DNA from: DATMRS01 sp035566015
Lineage (GTDB): Bacteria; Pseudomonadota; Alphaproteobacteria; Sphingomonadales; Sphingomonadaceae
NCBI GenBank assembly: GCA_035566015.1
Contig: DATMRS010000020.1
Location: 62,001 to 126,000 of the forward strand
Length of the DNA stretch: 64,000 nucleotides
Direction: 5' to 3'
Shown here: positions 26,038-34,772 of the stretch, piece by piece
Position numbering within the stretch: the first letter of the stretch is position 1
Layout: each line of letters opens with the position of its first letter
Program-made: the position numbers and the translations under genes
Notes under the pieces: model-generated
What the model saw: only the letters and a program-made list of their open reading frames with translations
Databases searched by the model: none
Told to the model about the DNA's origin: nothing

Positions 26038-27588
26038 ATGAGCAAGCGCAGTGAGAGCCTGGCACGCGCCCCGGCCTCGGGGCTCACGCGCGAGACGATG
26101 ATCGCCGGCGCGCTCGCGCTGCTCGACAAGGGCGGCATCGACGGGGTGACGCCGCGCGCGCTGGCGGACTGGCTCGGCGCCGATCCGGATCTCGTCCGCC
26201 GCTATTTCGCGCGGCAGAACGATCTCCTCGACGAAATGGCGCTGGCGCTGACCCGCGATATGCGGGCGGAAGAGGCCGCCGGGCCGTGGCAGGATCATCT
26301 GCGGCACCGCGCGAACGCGGCGTATCACGCGATGACGTCGCGGCGCGACGGCGCGCAGCTTGTCGCCCGAACGCTCGCCTCGCCGCGCATCTTCGAACAT
26401 GACAAAAGCTGCATCGCCGCGCTGACGGGCGCGGGATTCACGGAAAAGGCGGCGCACGCGACGATCATGCTGATCGATCGCCTCACCCTCGGCTGGGCGC
26501 TCGCGGAACAGGCCGGCCCACAAGGCGAATCTGAAATCTTTGCCGATCAACTCGAAATCGTGTTGCAGGGCATGGCGCCGGGGAAGGTCCAGGCCGACGA
26601 CGCAATGCCCGACCAATATAGGCTGTTCCAGAATCGCCTCTATCTTCTGCTGCGCGCGGTGCGGGAAAGCGCCGACATCGCCTATTCGCGCACGCTGCAT
26701 ATCGCCGAACTGGATCGGCGCATCCTCCTCCTGCTCAAGTCGCATGGCGGCCTCAACGTCGCGGAAATCTCGGTATCGACAGGGGTCGACAAGGCGCAGG
26801 TGAGCCGTGCGGTCAAGCGCGTCGAAGGCATGACGCTGGTGGATCGAGCGACGGTGCGCAGCCCGTTGCGGCTCAATTCGGCGGGCCACCGGCTGACCGA
26901 ACAGATGATGCGCCTCGCCGAACTGCGCAATCGCGAACTGACCTTCGGCGTCACCGACGAACAGCTCGTCGAATTTTTCTCGATCCTCGAAATATTGATG
27001 GCGCGCGCGGTTCAGCTCTACGAGCAGGAGCGCAAGCTGGCCGGCGGCGGGCGGCCCGATATCCACCACAATAACGACCTCGCCGATGCGCATAATGCGA
27101 TGGTGGTCGAACGATCGCGCATCCTGCCGCCGCTCATCACGCTCGCCACCTATCTTCAGCGCAGCGGAGCGCTCGCCTTCAAGCGGCTCACGGGCCTGTC
27201 GAGTTTCGAGGCATGGGTGCTGACCGAAATCGGCAAGGACCCGCCGCTCGACTGGGGTCGGCTGGTCCGCGCGCTCGAACGCGATCACAGCCAGGCCGGG
27301 CGCACCGTGCGACACCTGAGCGAGCGCGGACTAATCGAGCGGCACGGCCGGCCGGGCCGGCGCAATGGCTCCTTCTCCCCCACGCCCGAAGGCATGCGCC
27401 TGTTCACGCTGATCAGCGGGGCCGGCCAGCAGCGATCCGAATTCCTCCTTCAGGATATTCCCGCGCCGCAACTCAGTCGCTTCCTGGCCTGGTGCGACGT
27501 CATCATGCGCAATGCCGAGGCGCAACTGGAGCGCGAGCATGCGGTGGAGGAAATCCATTCGGGACGCGAGGTTCACCAGACGGCGTAA
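26038..27588 (+). CDS. Fusion transcriptional regulator: TetR domain plus two MarR domains
   Basis: A 516-aa single reading frame with three regulator modules. Residues 15-60 carry a TetR-type HTH (LTRETMIAGALALLDKGGID, then TPRALADWLGADPDLVRRYF), followed by a helical ligand domain to about 185. Residues 186-335 form a MarR domain (recognition region LNVAEISVSTGVDKAQVSRA, wing LVDRATVRSPLRLNSAG). Residues 350-505 form a second, more divergent MarR-like domain (RLVRALERDHSQAGRTVRHL, LIERHGRPGRRNG). TetR and MarR proteins are normally about 200 and 150 aa and act alone. ATG at 26038 follows AAAGGA; a start at 25972 would add 22 residues. It ends 18 bp from convergent flgB and is not flagellar by content. 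Target unknown. Confidence 0.75.
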   Translation: MSKRSESLARAPASGLTRETMIAGALALLDKGGIDGVTPRALADWLGADPDLVRRYFARQNDLLDEMALALTRDMRAEEAAGPWQDHLRHRANAAYHAMTSRRDGAQLVARTLASPRIFEHDKSCIAALTGAGFTEKAAHATIMLIDRLTLGWALAEQAGPQGESEIFADQLEIVLQGMAPGKVQADDAMPDQYRLFQNRLYLLLRAVRESADIAYSRTLHIAELDRRILLLLKSHGGLNVAEISVSTGVDKAQVSRAVKRVEGMTLVDRATVRSPLRLNSAGHRLTEQMMRLAELRNRELTFGVTDEQLVEFFSILEILMARAVQLYEQERKLAGGGRPDIHHNNDLADAHNAMVVERSRILPPLITLATYLQRSGALAFKRLTGLSSFEAWVLTEIGKDPPLDWGRLVRALERDHSQAGRTVRHLSERGLIERHGRPGRRNGSFSPTPEGMRLFTLISGAGQQRSEFLLQDIPAPQLSRFLAWCDVIMRNAEAQLEREHAVEEIHSGREVHQTA

Positions 27589-27606
27589 AGCCTGATTCGC
27601 GATCCG

Positions 27607-28023
27607 CTAATTGCCCGATCCATGGCCGATCGCGGCCTGTAACAGACCCATCTGCTTGCGATAGAGATTGGTCATCGTCGCGAAATCGGTCTGGATGCCG
27701 CCCATTTTGAGCAGTTGATCCTCCAGCGTCACATTATTGCCGTTGGGCTTGATCTCGCTCACGTCGCTGTCAGCGACGATCTTGCCGTGGCTGTCGGGCT
27801 GCATGCCCAGCGCGACCATGCCGCTGGTGACATGGACGCGCGGAGGGACGACATGAGGAACGCCGCGTGTCGTGAGCAGCGCCGAAAAATCGGGCGCCTC
27901 CACATCCTGCGCCTTGAAGCCCGCCGTCTCGCTGTTGGCGATATTCTGCGCGATGACGCGCTGGCGCTCGGCCAGATATTTCATTGACTGTGTGATGCTG
28001 CCCATCAGCGGTGTCACCGCCAT
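27607..28023 (-). CDS. flgB: Flagellar proximal rod protein FlgB
   Basis: A 138-aa rod subunit exported by the flagellar type III system to the periplasm. The N-terminal rod motif ERQRVIAQNIANSETAGFKAQD is present near residue 20, and the C-terminal coiled region ends MTNLYRKQMGLLQAAIG. ATG at 28023 with GGAG eight bases upstream. The usual partners flgC and fliE are not adjacent and not in the window. Instead flgB follows the FlaEY-like gene by 46 bp and is probably cotranscribed with it. Confidence 0.93.
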   Translation of the reverse strand: MAVTPLMGSITQSMKYLAERQRVIAQNIANSETAGFKAQDVEAPDFSALLTTRGVPHVVPPRVHVTSGMVALGMQPDSHGKIVADSDVSEIKPNGNNVTLEDQLLKMGGIQTDFATMTNLYRKQMGLLQAAIGHGSGN

Positions 28024-28069
28024 CGTCGGCTCCTTTTCGATTACCGTGAAAAATCGATGCAGACGGGCG

Positions 28070-30856
28070 CTACAGCAGGAAAAGGCCGCTGGTGCCGCCC
28101 GACAGCCGCTGCAACGCCGCCTGATAGGAGGCAAGCTGCGCCTGTTGGCGCGCGCTTCCCGCGCCCACGCTGCCGTTCACGCGCGCGGCTTTGGCGTCAT
28201 CCCAATAAAGCGACCGATACGCCGTCTGGGTGAGCGATATGGCCGATTTTATCGCGTCCAGCGCCGCCTTCGCATCCTTCGCGCTATCGAGATTGAGCGC
28301 GGTGCTGAGCGCCAGACCATAGCTGCCGCCCGGCGTCACGACGGGGGCGTTCTTCTCCCGCGTCGCGTCCGAATGCAGCAGCGTCGGCGCGAGGCCCAGC
28401 TTGGGCAGGGCATCGGCCCCCTTGGGCCCCGCGATCAGGCCGACGCTATGCCCTTGCGCCACGAGGATCTGCAATTGGCTCTGCCCCGCATCGTTCTTGG
28501 GGGTGGTGGCGGTGAGGCCCGGCGCGCCGGCAAGACGTATCTTCAGAGCGAGGCTGGCCATGCTTTCATTCGCGGCGATCGTGATCTTGTGAACCGCGCC
28601 GCCATCGACCTGGATGCTGAAGCTGTCCCCCGCGTTCAATCCCATCTGCGCCGAAAGCGAGGTGGATATCTCCCCGTTTAGCGCGCCCTGATGCAGCCCG
28701 AGCGCGCCGAGGGCATTCGATCCGCGCCGCGCGGTCGTGACATGCACCGGATCGGCAACGGCATCGCTGCCCCCGAACTGGGAGACATGGCTCAGCGTGC
28801 CGGTGGCGGCATCGATCTGCGCGACGAAGCCGTCAACCGTGCCGCGCCGCGCGCCCGCCAGATCGCCGGTCGTGCGGCCGCCGACATAGATGTCGTCACC
28901 GATGAAGGTGACGCTGTCGAGCTGGTCGTCGCCGGACACCTCTTCGGTGCCGTCCATCTCGCCATCGCCGTCGCTGTCCACCTCCACGATGCGGGTCGAG
29001 CCGATATAGGTGGTGCTGGCGGTGGCGAGATCGGCGCCGATCCGCGTGACGAAGCCGTCGCGCCCGCCGCCGGGCGCATTGACCTGATTGCCCGGCAAGG
29101 CGGCGGTGGTGGCGCCGACGACGGCAATGTCGCCATTCGCCGAAACCGCCACCGCGCGCGCATTGGCGCTGCCGAGATCGATCGAACCCAGATCGTTGGT
29201 CAAATCCTGTCCGTCGATGCGCCGCAGCCGCGTGGTGCCGTTCTCGCTGGTCAGCGCCAGCAGATTGCCCGAACCGTCCACGGCGAAGGCGGTGACGCTA
29301 TTCTGCCCCGCGCCGTTGATAACACGCTGCTCCACCGTCTTGCCGGTGGCGTCGAGCCGCGCGACATAGGCGCCGCCATTGCTGCCCGCCGTCTTGCCGC
29401 CCAGATAGATCGATCCGTCCGGCCCGACCGCCACCGCCGCCGCGAAATCGTCGCCGGTCGAGGCGATCGACCGCGCGAACTGCTTGGCGCCGCTGGCATC
29501 GAACCGGGCGACGAGCATGTCGCTGTTGCTGCCGAGGCTGCCGTCGAACGGCCCTGTGACCGAGCCGGCGACGACGACGCCGCCGTCGGGCGTCAGGCTC
29601 ACCGCCGCGCCCTGCGCCTCGCCGGCGACGCCCAGCGTCTGCTGCCAGACGACCTGCCCTTCGCTGTCCAGCTTGGTGAGGAACAGGTCGTCGCCGCCGT
29701 CGGAGAGATGCGTGCCCAGGTCGCCCGTCGTGGTGCCGACGACATAGGTGTAGCCGTCCGCATCGGTGACGGACGCCTGCGCGATCAGCGAGGCCGGGAT
29801 CGTCGCCGGCTTCGCATCGGCGTCGCTGTCCGCTTCGGCCTCCTCGCCCGCTAGCGCCGCGCGCTCGGCCGCCTGACGATCGGTCGCGCCGATGCTGCCC
29901 AGCGTCTTGCCGGTCAGCCCGTCGGCCGGATTGTCGTAGCGATAGATATGCGCGCCACCCGGCGCATCGAATTGCGTCCGGCTGTCGACCACCACCAGCG
30001 CATCGGCGGCGTTCGCCTGCTGGAGCGAGATTTGCGTCCCGTCGGACTCGACCGACAGGCCGTAGCTGCCCGTGCTCTTCGTCACGGAAAAGGTGACGCC
30101 GTAGCGCGGCTTGGGGTTGCCGTCGCCGTCGACCAGCGGATTACCGTCCTGATCGGTCGCCTGGATCGATGCGATCGCGCTGTTGAACGCTTCCGCCACC
30201 GAATCGAGCGTGGGCGGCTGCGTCGCCGATTGCGAGAGGTCGACGGTGACGCTGTCCTGCTTGCCGCCGCTGGAAAGATCGATCGTGATGACCTCATTCC
30301 CGCTCATGCCGGGCACGGGCGCGGTGTGATCGTCCATCACCCCCTTGCCCGTGATGCTGCCGATATCCTGCGCCGACGCCGCGCCGCCGCCCTTTATGCT
30401 GGTGGTCGGATTGCCGAAGGCGATGCTCAGCAAATCGCCCGGCGCGCGCGCGACGAAGTCCCGCAGGTCGGACAGGCCCTTGGCGAAGGCGGCCTGCAAC
30501 GACGCGCGCCGGGTATCCGACGTGCCCGTCTGGGCTGCCGTATCGGCGAGGATGCGAAGCCGGTCGAGCGCCTTGTAGATGATGAAGCTGGTTTCGACAT
30601 CGTCGGAGCCGGCCGCCTCATCCTTGTTCGGCAGGTCGATGATCGTCTTCATATGCTCGATCGTCCCGGCCTGGACCTCGGCCGGTGTCGTCGATGCTTT
30701 CTGCCAGGGGGCGATCGTGGGCGCTATGGTGAACTGCGCCTTCGCGGCGCGGACGGCGGCCGTCTCCATGCCGGGCAGCGAGAGGCCCAGCGTCTGGAAG
30801 CTGTTCGTGCCCGTCAGGATGCTGAGCCCGACGAGGCCGCTCGATATATTCGTCAT
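28070..30856 (-). CDS. FlaEY-like flagellar protein with embedded beta-propeller repeats
   Basis: A 928-aa protein (start ATG-ATG at 30859/30856, GAGGTGGG upstream). The N-terminus (1-200) is flagellin- or hook-like: ISSGLVGLSILTGTNSFQTLGLSL and a helical stretch. A central block (about 355-690) holds at least five SBBP-like repeats with the pattern GD-DDLFLTKLDSEGQVVW, DGGVVVAGSVTG, DGSIYLGGKTAG, each a blade. Residues 750-840 resemble the flagellin_IN/FliD motif (SFSIQVDGGAVHKITIAANE). The tail is helical again. Length and layout recall Caulobacter FlaEY, a flagellar protein needed for proper filament assembly. It diverges from fliG and precedes flgB. The FlaEY name is a moderate-confidence family call. 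Confidence 0.65.
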   Translation of the reverse strand: MTNISSGLVGLSILTGTNSFQTLGLSLPGMETAAVRAAKAQFTIAPTIAPWQKASTTPAEVQAGTIEHMKTIIDLPNKDEAAGSDDVETSFIIYKALDRLRILADTAAQTGTSDTRRASLQAAFAKGLSDLRDFVARAPGDLLSIAFGNPTTSIKGGGAASAQDIGSITGKGVMDDHTAPVPGMSGNEVITIDLSSGGKQDSVTVDLSQSATQPPTLDSVAEAFNSAIASIQATDQDGNPLVDGDGNPKPRYGVTFSVTKSTGSYGLSVESDGTQISLQQANAADALVVVDSRTQFDAPGGAHIYRYDNPADGLTGKTLGSIGATDRQAAERAALAGEEAEADSDADAKPATIPASLIAQASVTDADGYTYVVGTTTGDLGTHLSDGGDDLFLTKLDSEGQVVWQQTLGVAGEAQGAAVSLTPDGGVVVAGSVTGPFDGSLGSNSDMLVARFDASGAKQFARSIASTGDDFAAAVAVGPDGSIYLGGKTAGSNGGAYVARLDATGKTVEQRVINGAGQNSVTAFAVDGSGNLLALTSENGTTRLRRIDGQDLTNDLGSIDLGSANARAVAVSANGDIAVVGATTAALPGNQVNAPGGGRDGFVTRIGADLATASTTYIGSTRIVEVDSDGDGEMDGTEEVSGDDQLDSVTFIGDDIYVGGRTTGDLAGARRGTVDGFVAQIDAATGTLSHVSQFGGSDAVADPVHVTTARRGSNALGALGLHQGALNGEISTSLSAQMGLNAGDSFSIQVDGGAVHKITIAANESMASLALKIRLAGAPGLTATTPKNDAGQSQLQILVAQGHSVGLIAGPKGADALPKLGLAPTLLHSDATREKNAPVVTPGGSYGLALSTALNLDSAKDAKAALDAIKSAISLTQTAYRSLYWDDAKAARVNGSVGAGSARQQAQLASYQAALQRLSGGTSGLFLL

Positions 30857-30890
30857 CATCCCACCTCGCCCGACCACCCGACACGCGCTT

Positions 30891-30900
30891 CTCCTATAAG
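30891..30900 (+). promoter_or_regulatory. Flagellar CTCCTATAAT-type promoter element, fliG-fliH
   Basis: CTCCTATAAG, followed by ATAGAGG. It lies 57 bp upstream of the fliG start and in the divergent space with the FlaEY-like gene. One base differs from the consensus seen at the other flagellar units. Confidence 0.65.
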
Positions 30901-30957
30901 ATAGAGGGCGGACAGCCCCTGCGGGCGGGTAGGCGCGCATAATTTTGGGGAATGTGC

Positions 30958-31992
30958 ATGAACGCGATGGTTTCGGTCGCCGAACCTGCGGAGTTGAAGA
31001 AATATTCCGGGCTGCAGCGCGCCGCGGCGCTGATGCTGGCGCTCGGCAAGGAACATGGCGCGCCGATCTGGGACCAGCTTTCGACCGAGGAGATCAAGGA
31101 GCTTTCTTCCTGCATCGCCCAGCTGGGCCGCATCCCCGCCGCGGTGGTCGAGCATCTGCTCGTCCAGTTTTCGGGCGAGGTATCGAGCATGGCCTCGCTG
31201 CACGGATCGTTCGAGACGACCGAGCGGCTGCTCGAAGGCATTCTCCCGACCGATCGGGTCCGGGAGATCATGGAGGATATCAGGGGGCCTTCGGGGCGGA
31301 CGATGTGGGACAAATTGTCCAACGTCAGCGAGTCCGTCCTCGCCGCCTATCTGAAGAACGAATATCCCCAAACGGTGGCGGTGATCCTCCACAAGCTGCG
31401 TTCGGACCATGCCGCGCGCGTATTGTCGGAACTGCCCGAGGAGCTTTCGACCGACGTGGTGCTGCGGATGCTGCGCATGGACACGGTGCAGAAGGACGTG
31501 ATCCAGCAGGTGGAGCAGACCTTGCGCAGCGAATTCATGACCAACCTCTCGCGCTCGCAGCGCCGCGATCCGCATGAGGCGATGGCCGAGATATTCAACG
31601 CGCTCGATCGATCCTCCGAGGAATCGATGCTCGCCGCGCTCGATGACCGCGCGCCCGAATCGGCGGAGCGTATCCGCGCGCTGATGTTCACCTTCGAGGA
31701 TCTGGGCAAGCTGCTGCCCGCCGCGATCCAGACGATCGTGCGCAACAGCAACAAGCGCGAGCTGGCGCTGGCGCTGAAGGGCGCGCCCGAGGAGATCAAG
31801 CAGATATTCTTCGCCGGCATGACCGAGCGCGCGGGCAAGCTGATGCGCGACGATATCGCCGCGATGGGCCCGGTGCGCGCCCGCGATTGCGAGGAGGCGC
31901 AGGCCAGCCTTGTCCGCCTCGCCAAGACGCTGGGGGATCGCGGCGACATCGTGCTCGTCGATCCCAAGAGCGACGATGCGATGATCTATTGA
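30958..31992 (+). CDS. fliG: Flagellar motor switch protein FliG
   Basis: Rotor protein linking the MS ring (FliF) to the FliM/FliN C ring and bearing the stator-facing torque helix. The 344-aa product has the N-terminal FliF-binding part (KKYSGLQRAAALMLALGKEHGAP), the middle EHPQ-like region seen here as NEYPQTVAVILHKL (about residue 135), and the C-terminal charged torque region GAPEEIKQIFFAGMTERAGKLMRDDI. Two starts are possible; ATG at 30958 has GGGGA at 6 bp, ATG at 30952 is too close. First gene of fliG-fliH under a CTCCTATAAG element. Confidence 0.95.
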   Translation: MNAMVSVAEPAELKKYSGLQRAAALMLALGKEHGAPIWDQLSTEEIKELSSCIAQLGRIPAAVVEHLLVQFSGEVSSMASLHGSFETTERLLEGILPTDRVREIMEDIRGPSGRTMWDKLSNVSESVLAAYLKNEYPQTVAVILHKLRSDHAARVLSELPEELSTDVVLRMLRMDTVQKDVIQQVEQTLRSEFMTNLSRSQRRDPHEAMAEIFNALDRSSEESMLAALDDRAPESAERIRALMFTFEDLGKLLPAAIQTIVRNSNKRELALALKGAPEEIKQIFFAGMTERAGKLMRDDIAAMGPVRARDCEEAQASLVRLAKTLGDRGDIVLVDPKSDDAMIY

Positions 31993-32011
31993 CGATGGAG
32001 GCGGGACGCCC

Positions 32012-32710
32012 ATGCTTCCGCCAGGGGACCGGGAAACGATGATGGAGGCCGCCATCCACGTAAAGCCGTTCGGATTCGACCGGATATTCGACGCTGCCGG
32101 CGATGAGGCGCCGGACGTGGATATTCATGCGCTCACCGATCAGATCGACGCGTTGCAGACGCGGATCGATACCCTCATCGAAACGCATCGCGCCGAACTT
32201 GCGCATGCGCGGGCCGATGGGTTCGAGACGGGGCTGATGCAGGCGCGCCGCGAACGCGAGGTGGCGCTGCTTTCCGCCGCCGACGCGATCCATGCGGCGA
32301 TCGATGAGGCCGATGCGCGGCTCATCGAAGCCGCCGACACGATGGCGAAGGATGCGGCGGCGGTCGCGCTGGCCGCCGCCGAGATGCTGGCCGGCCACGC
32401 GATCGACCAGGCGCCCGCCCGTGCGATCGATGAGGCGCTCGACCGTGTGCTCCGCCAGGTCGCGCGCGGCACGCGGCTCACCATCCGCGTCCATCCCTCG
32501 CTCCTCTCCGAGGTCCAGCGGCTGATCGTCGCGCGGCAGGAGCAGGACAGGCGCAAGCTTTCGATCGTCGCGGTCGCTGACGAGGCGACGGCGGAGGGCG
32601 ACGCGCTGATCTTCTGGGATGAGGGTGGCGTCGCGATCGACAAGGCCGCGCGCCGTGCTGCGGTGCTGGCCGAACTGGGGCCGCTGCTGGCCGGGAATCA
32701 ACCCGCATAA
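32012..32710 (+). CDS. fliH: Flagellar export regulator FliH (FlbE-type)
   Basis: A 232-aa cytoplasmic protein that binds and restrains the FliI ATPase at the export gate. N-terminal acidic/hydrophobic segment (FGFDRIFDAAGDEAPD), a long Ala-rich coiled coil (about 45-130: GLMQARREREVALLSAADAI), and a C-terminal FliH/V-ATPase E-like domain (LTIRVHPSLLSEVQRLI, EGDALIFWDEGGV). Position after fliG corresponds to flbE of Caulobacter. GGAGG lies 10 bp before the ATG. fliF follows downstream with its own promoter. Confidence 0.85.
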   Translation: MLPPGDRETMMEAAIHVKPFGFDRIFDAAGDEAPDVDIHALTDQIDALQTRIDTLIETHRAELAHARADGFETGLMQARREREVALLSAADAIHAAIDEADARLIEAADTMAKDAAAVALAAAEMLAGHAIDQAPARAIDEALDRVLRQVARGTRLTIRVHPSLLSEVQRLIVARQEQDRRKLSIVAVADEATAEGDALIFWDEGGVAIDKAARRAAVLAELGPLLAGNQPA

Positions 32711-32723
32711 AAGAATCGCGCCC

Positions 32724-32736
32724 GGCAAGAATTGCC
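32724..32736. promoter_or_regulatory. GGCAA-N3-TTGCC inverted repeat upstream of fliF
   Basis: Perfect palindrome GGCAAGAATTGCC ending 11 bp before the CTCCTATAAT element, so it covers the -35 region. The same palindrome, with a different centre, lies upstream of fliL. Confidence 0.6.
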
Positions 32737-32747
32737 TAGGCGCCATC

Positions 32748-32757
32748 CTCCTATAAT
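32748..32757 (+). promoter_or_regulatory. Flagellar CTCCTATAAT promoter element, fliF operon
   Basis: Exact CTCCTATAAT, 51 bp before the chosen fliF start. The TATAAT core (32752-32757) fits a -10 box. No TTGAC-like -35 is present at 16-18 bp; that position is taken by the inverted repeat. Confidence 0.7.
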
Positions 32758-32808
32758 GAGGAGGCAGGGGCGGGATGGTCCTTGCGATCTAATTCGCGAG
32801 GGCTCCCC

Positions 32809-34422
32809 TTGAATGGATTGCGTACACTGATCGCGCAGCTCGGGCCGCGCCGGCTGATGATCATGGGCGGCGTGGCGCTTGCCCTGCTGATCGGCATCGG
32901 CGCGCTGGCGATGCGCGATTCCACGCCCCGGATGGGCTATCTCTATACCGATCTCGATCCGTCCGCCGCGCAGTCGATCACCGAGAAGCTGAAGGCGGGG
33001 AACGTCCCCTTCCAGCTCTCGCCCGACGGCACCGCGATCATGGCGCCGGCCGATCGGCTTGCCGAGCTTCGGATGGGCATGGCGTCCGACAAGCTGGGCG
33101 GCAAGATCGGCTATGAGGTGCTGGACGCGGAGGAGCCGTTCGGCGTCTCCTCCTCGCGCGCGAAGATGAACGAGACCCGCGCGATCGAGGGCGAGCTGGC
33201 GAAATCGATCGAAAGCCTCGAAAGCGTCAGCAAGGCGCGCGTCCATATCGTGATGCCCGAGCGCGAGATGTTCACCACCGACCAGCGCAAGGCGACCGCC
33301 GCCGTCACGCTCAGGACGCGGGGGCGCCTGCCCGCCGGCACCGTCGAGGCGATCCGCTATCTCGTCTCCTCCTCGGTGCCCGACCTGTCGCCCGAGAGCG
33401 TGTCGATCGTCGATCAGGCGGGCACCTTGCTCGCCCGCGCCGGCGACGAGGGCTATGCCGGCTCCTCGCGCATCGAGGAGCGGCAGGCGGCGATGGAAGA
33501 GCGCCTGCGCACGCAGATCGAGGCGATGGTGGAGCCGATCGTCGGCGCCGGAAAGGTGCGCGCCGAAGTGGCGGTACGGCTCGACCGCGATCAGACGCGC
33601 GAGGAGGCCGAAGTCTTCGATCCCGACACGCAGGTGATCGCGCATCAGGTCTCGGTCGAATCGAACGACCAGAGCGATCAGAGCCAGGCAAGCGCCAACG
33701 CCGCGACCGTAAGCACCCAATTGCCCGACAGCCCCGGCCCGATCGCCGGCCCGGGACAGGACAGCCAGCGTTCCGCCCGCAACGAATCGTCCGAGGACAT
33801 CACCTTCCAGAACAGCCGCACGCATACCGTGAGCGTGCGGGCGCCGGGCAAGGTGAACCGGCTCACCGTCGCGGTGATGGTGGATGGCGGCGCCAAGGGC
33901 CTGCCCGCGCCCGAAATCCAGCGCCTCACCCGGCTCGTCGAAAATGCGGTGGGCTTCGATGCCGAGCGGGGCGACAGCGTCGTCGTCGAAAGCATGCCGT
34001 TCGCGCCGCCGCACGATATCGAGGCGGACGGCAACGGCCTGCCCTTCGGCCTTACCGCCCGCCACCTCATCGGTCTGCTGAAGGTGCTCGTCCTGGCGGG
34101 CGTCCTGCTGATCGCGCTGCGCATGGTGCTGCGCCGGCTGCGCCCCTGGGCGCCGCAGCCGGCGGGGCCGGAGCTGCTGGCCGCGCAGGATGAGGAGATG
34201 AAATCGCTCGCCGAACGCGCCGCCGACGGTGACGAGGAAGCCATACAGAAGCTCGAAACCCTGCGCGACGACAGCGACGGCGTGCCGATGCTCGATCAGG
34301 AGATCGCGCTGGCCCAGGTCGATGGCCGCATCCGGCTTTCCGCCCTGAAACGGATCGGTGACGCGATCGCCGCCAGCCCCGCCGAATCCGCATCGGTAAT
34401 CCGCCAATGGATCAACGCATGA
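32809..34422 (+). CDS. fliF: Flagellar MS-ring protein FliF
   Basis: Inner-membrane ring that seeds flagellum assembly. The 537-aa product has an N-terminal membrane segment (about 17-37, LMIMGGVALALLIGIGALAM), the YscJ-type periplasmic domain with YLYTDLDPSAAQSITEKLKAG and SVSKARVHIVMPERE, a variable middle loop, a second membrane segment (about 418-438, GLLKVLVLAGVLLIALRMVL) and a cytoplasmic tail ending QVDGRIRLSALKRIGDAI that binds FliG. A TTG start at 32809 (LNGLRTLIAQ, GAGGG upstream) fits the family better than the TTG at 32782. The stop overlaps fliN by ATGA. The order fliG-fliH-fliF is unusual; fliF normally precedes fliG. Confidence 0.93.
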   Translation: MNGLRTLIAQLGPRRLMIMGGVALALLIGIGALAMRDSTPRMGYLYTDLDPSAAQSITEKLKAGNVPFQLSPDGTAIMAPADRLAELRMGMASDKLGGKIGYEVLDAEEPFGVSSSRAKMNETRAIEGELAKSIESLESVSKARVHIVMPEREMFTTDQRKATAAVTLRTRGRLPAGTVEAIRYLVSSSVPDLSPESVSIVDQAGTLLARAGDEGYAGSSRIEERQAAMEERLRTQIEAMVEPIVGAGKVRAEVAVRLDRDQTREEAEVFDPDTQVIAHQVSVESNDQSDQSQASANAATVSTQLPDSPGPIAGPGQDSQRSARNESSEDITFQNSRTHTVSVRAPGKVNRLTVAVMVDGGAKGLPAPEIQRLTRLVENAVGFDAERGDSVVVESMPFAPPHDIEADGNGLPFGLTARHLIGLLKVLVLAGVLLIALRMVLRRLRPWAPQPAGPELLAAQDEEMKSLAERAADGDEEAIQKLETLRDDSDGVPMLDQEIALAQVDGRIRLSALKRIGDAIAASPAESASVIRQWINA

Positions 34423-34772
34423 ACGAGGACTCGATGACCCAAGACGCCGAACCGCGCCAGCTTGCGCCGGCCCATTTCGATGGGGAGGGCGCGGAGACGC
34501 CTTCGTCCGAATCCACGACGCCGCCGGTGCCCGATGATCTGCAGGCAGTGTTCGATGTGCCGGTGAAGGTGCAGGCGGTGCTCGGCCGGTCGCGCATGGA
34601 CATTGGCGAGCTTATGCGCCTCAAGACCGGCGATGTCGTCGAACTCGACCGGCGCGTCGGCGAACCGGTGGACATCTTCGTCAACAATCGGCTGATCGCG
34701 CGCGGCGAAGTGGTGCTCATCGACAGCGCGCTGGGCGTCACGCTCACCGAAATCGTGCGGCAGGACCGTTGA
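34419..34772 (+). CDS. fliN: Flagellar motor switch protein FliN
   Basis: C-ring component that works with FliM in torque and switching. A 117-aa protein with a variable acidic N-terminus (1-45) and the SpoA/surface-presentation-of-antigens domain: FDVPVKVQAVLGRSRMDIG, LKTGDVVELDRRVGEPVDIF, NNRLIARGEVVLIDSALGV. The ATG at 34419 overlaps the fliF stop as ATGA; an ATG at 34407 is possible. Its stop overlaps the FlbD-like start. Confidence 0.95.
   Translation: MNEDSMTQDAEPRQLAPAHFDGEGAETPSSESTTPPVPDDLQAVFDVPVKVQAVLGRSRMDIGELMRLKTGDVVELDRRVGEPVDIFVNNRLIARGEVVLIDSALGVTLTEIVRQDR

Noticed and set aside
32782..32808. Upstream TTG start for fliF
   Set aside because: Would add nine residues not typical of FliF and has no ribosome binding site; TTG at 32809 has GAGGG at a good distance.
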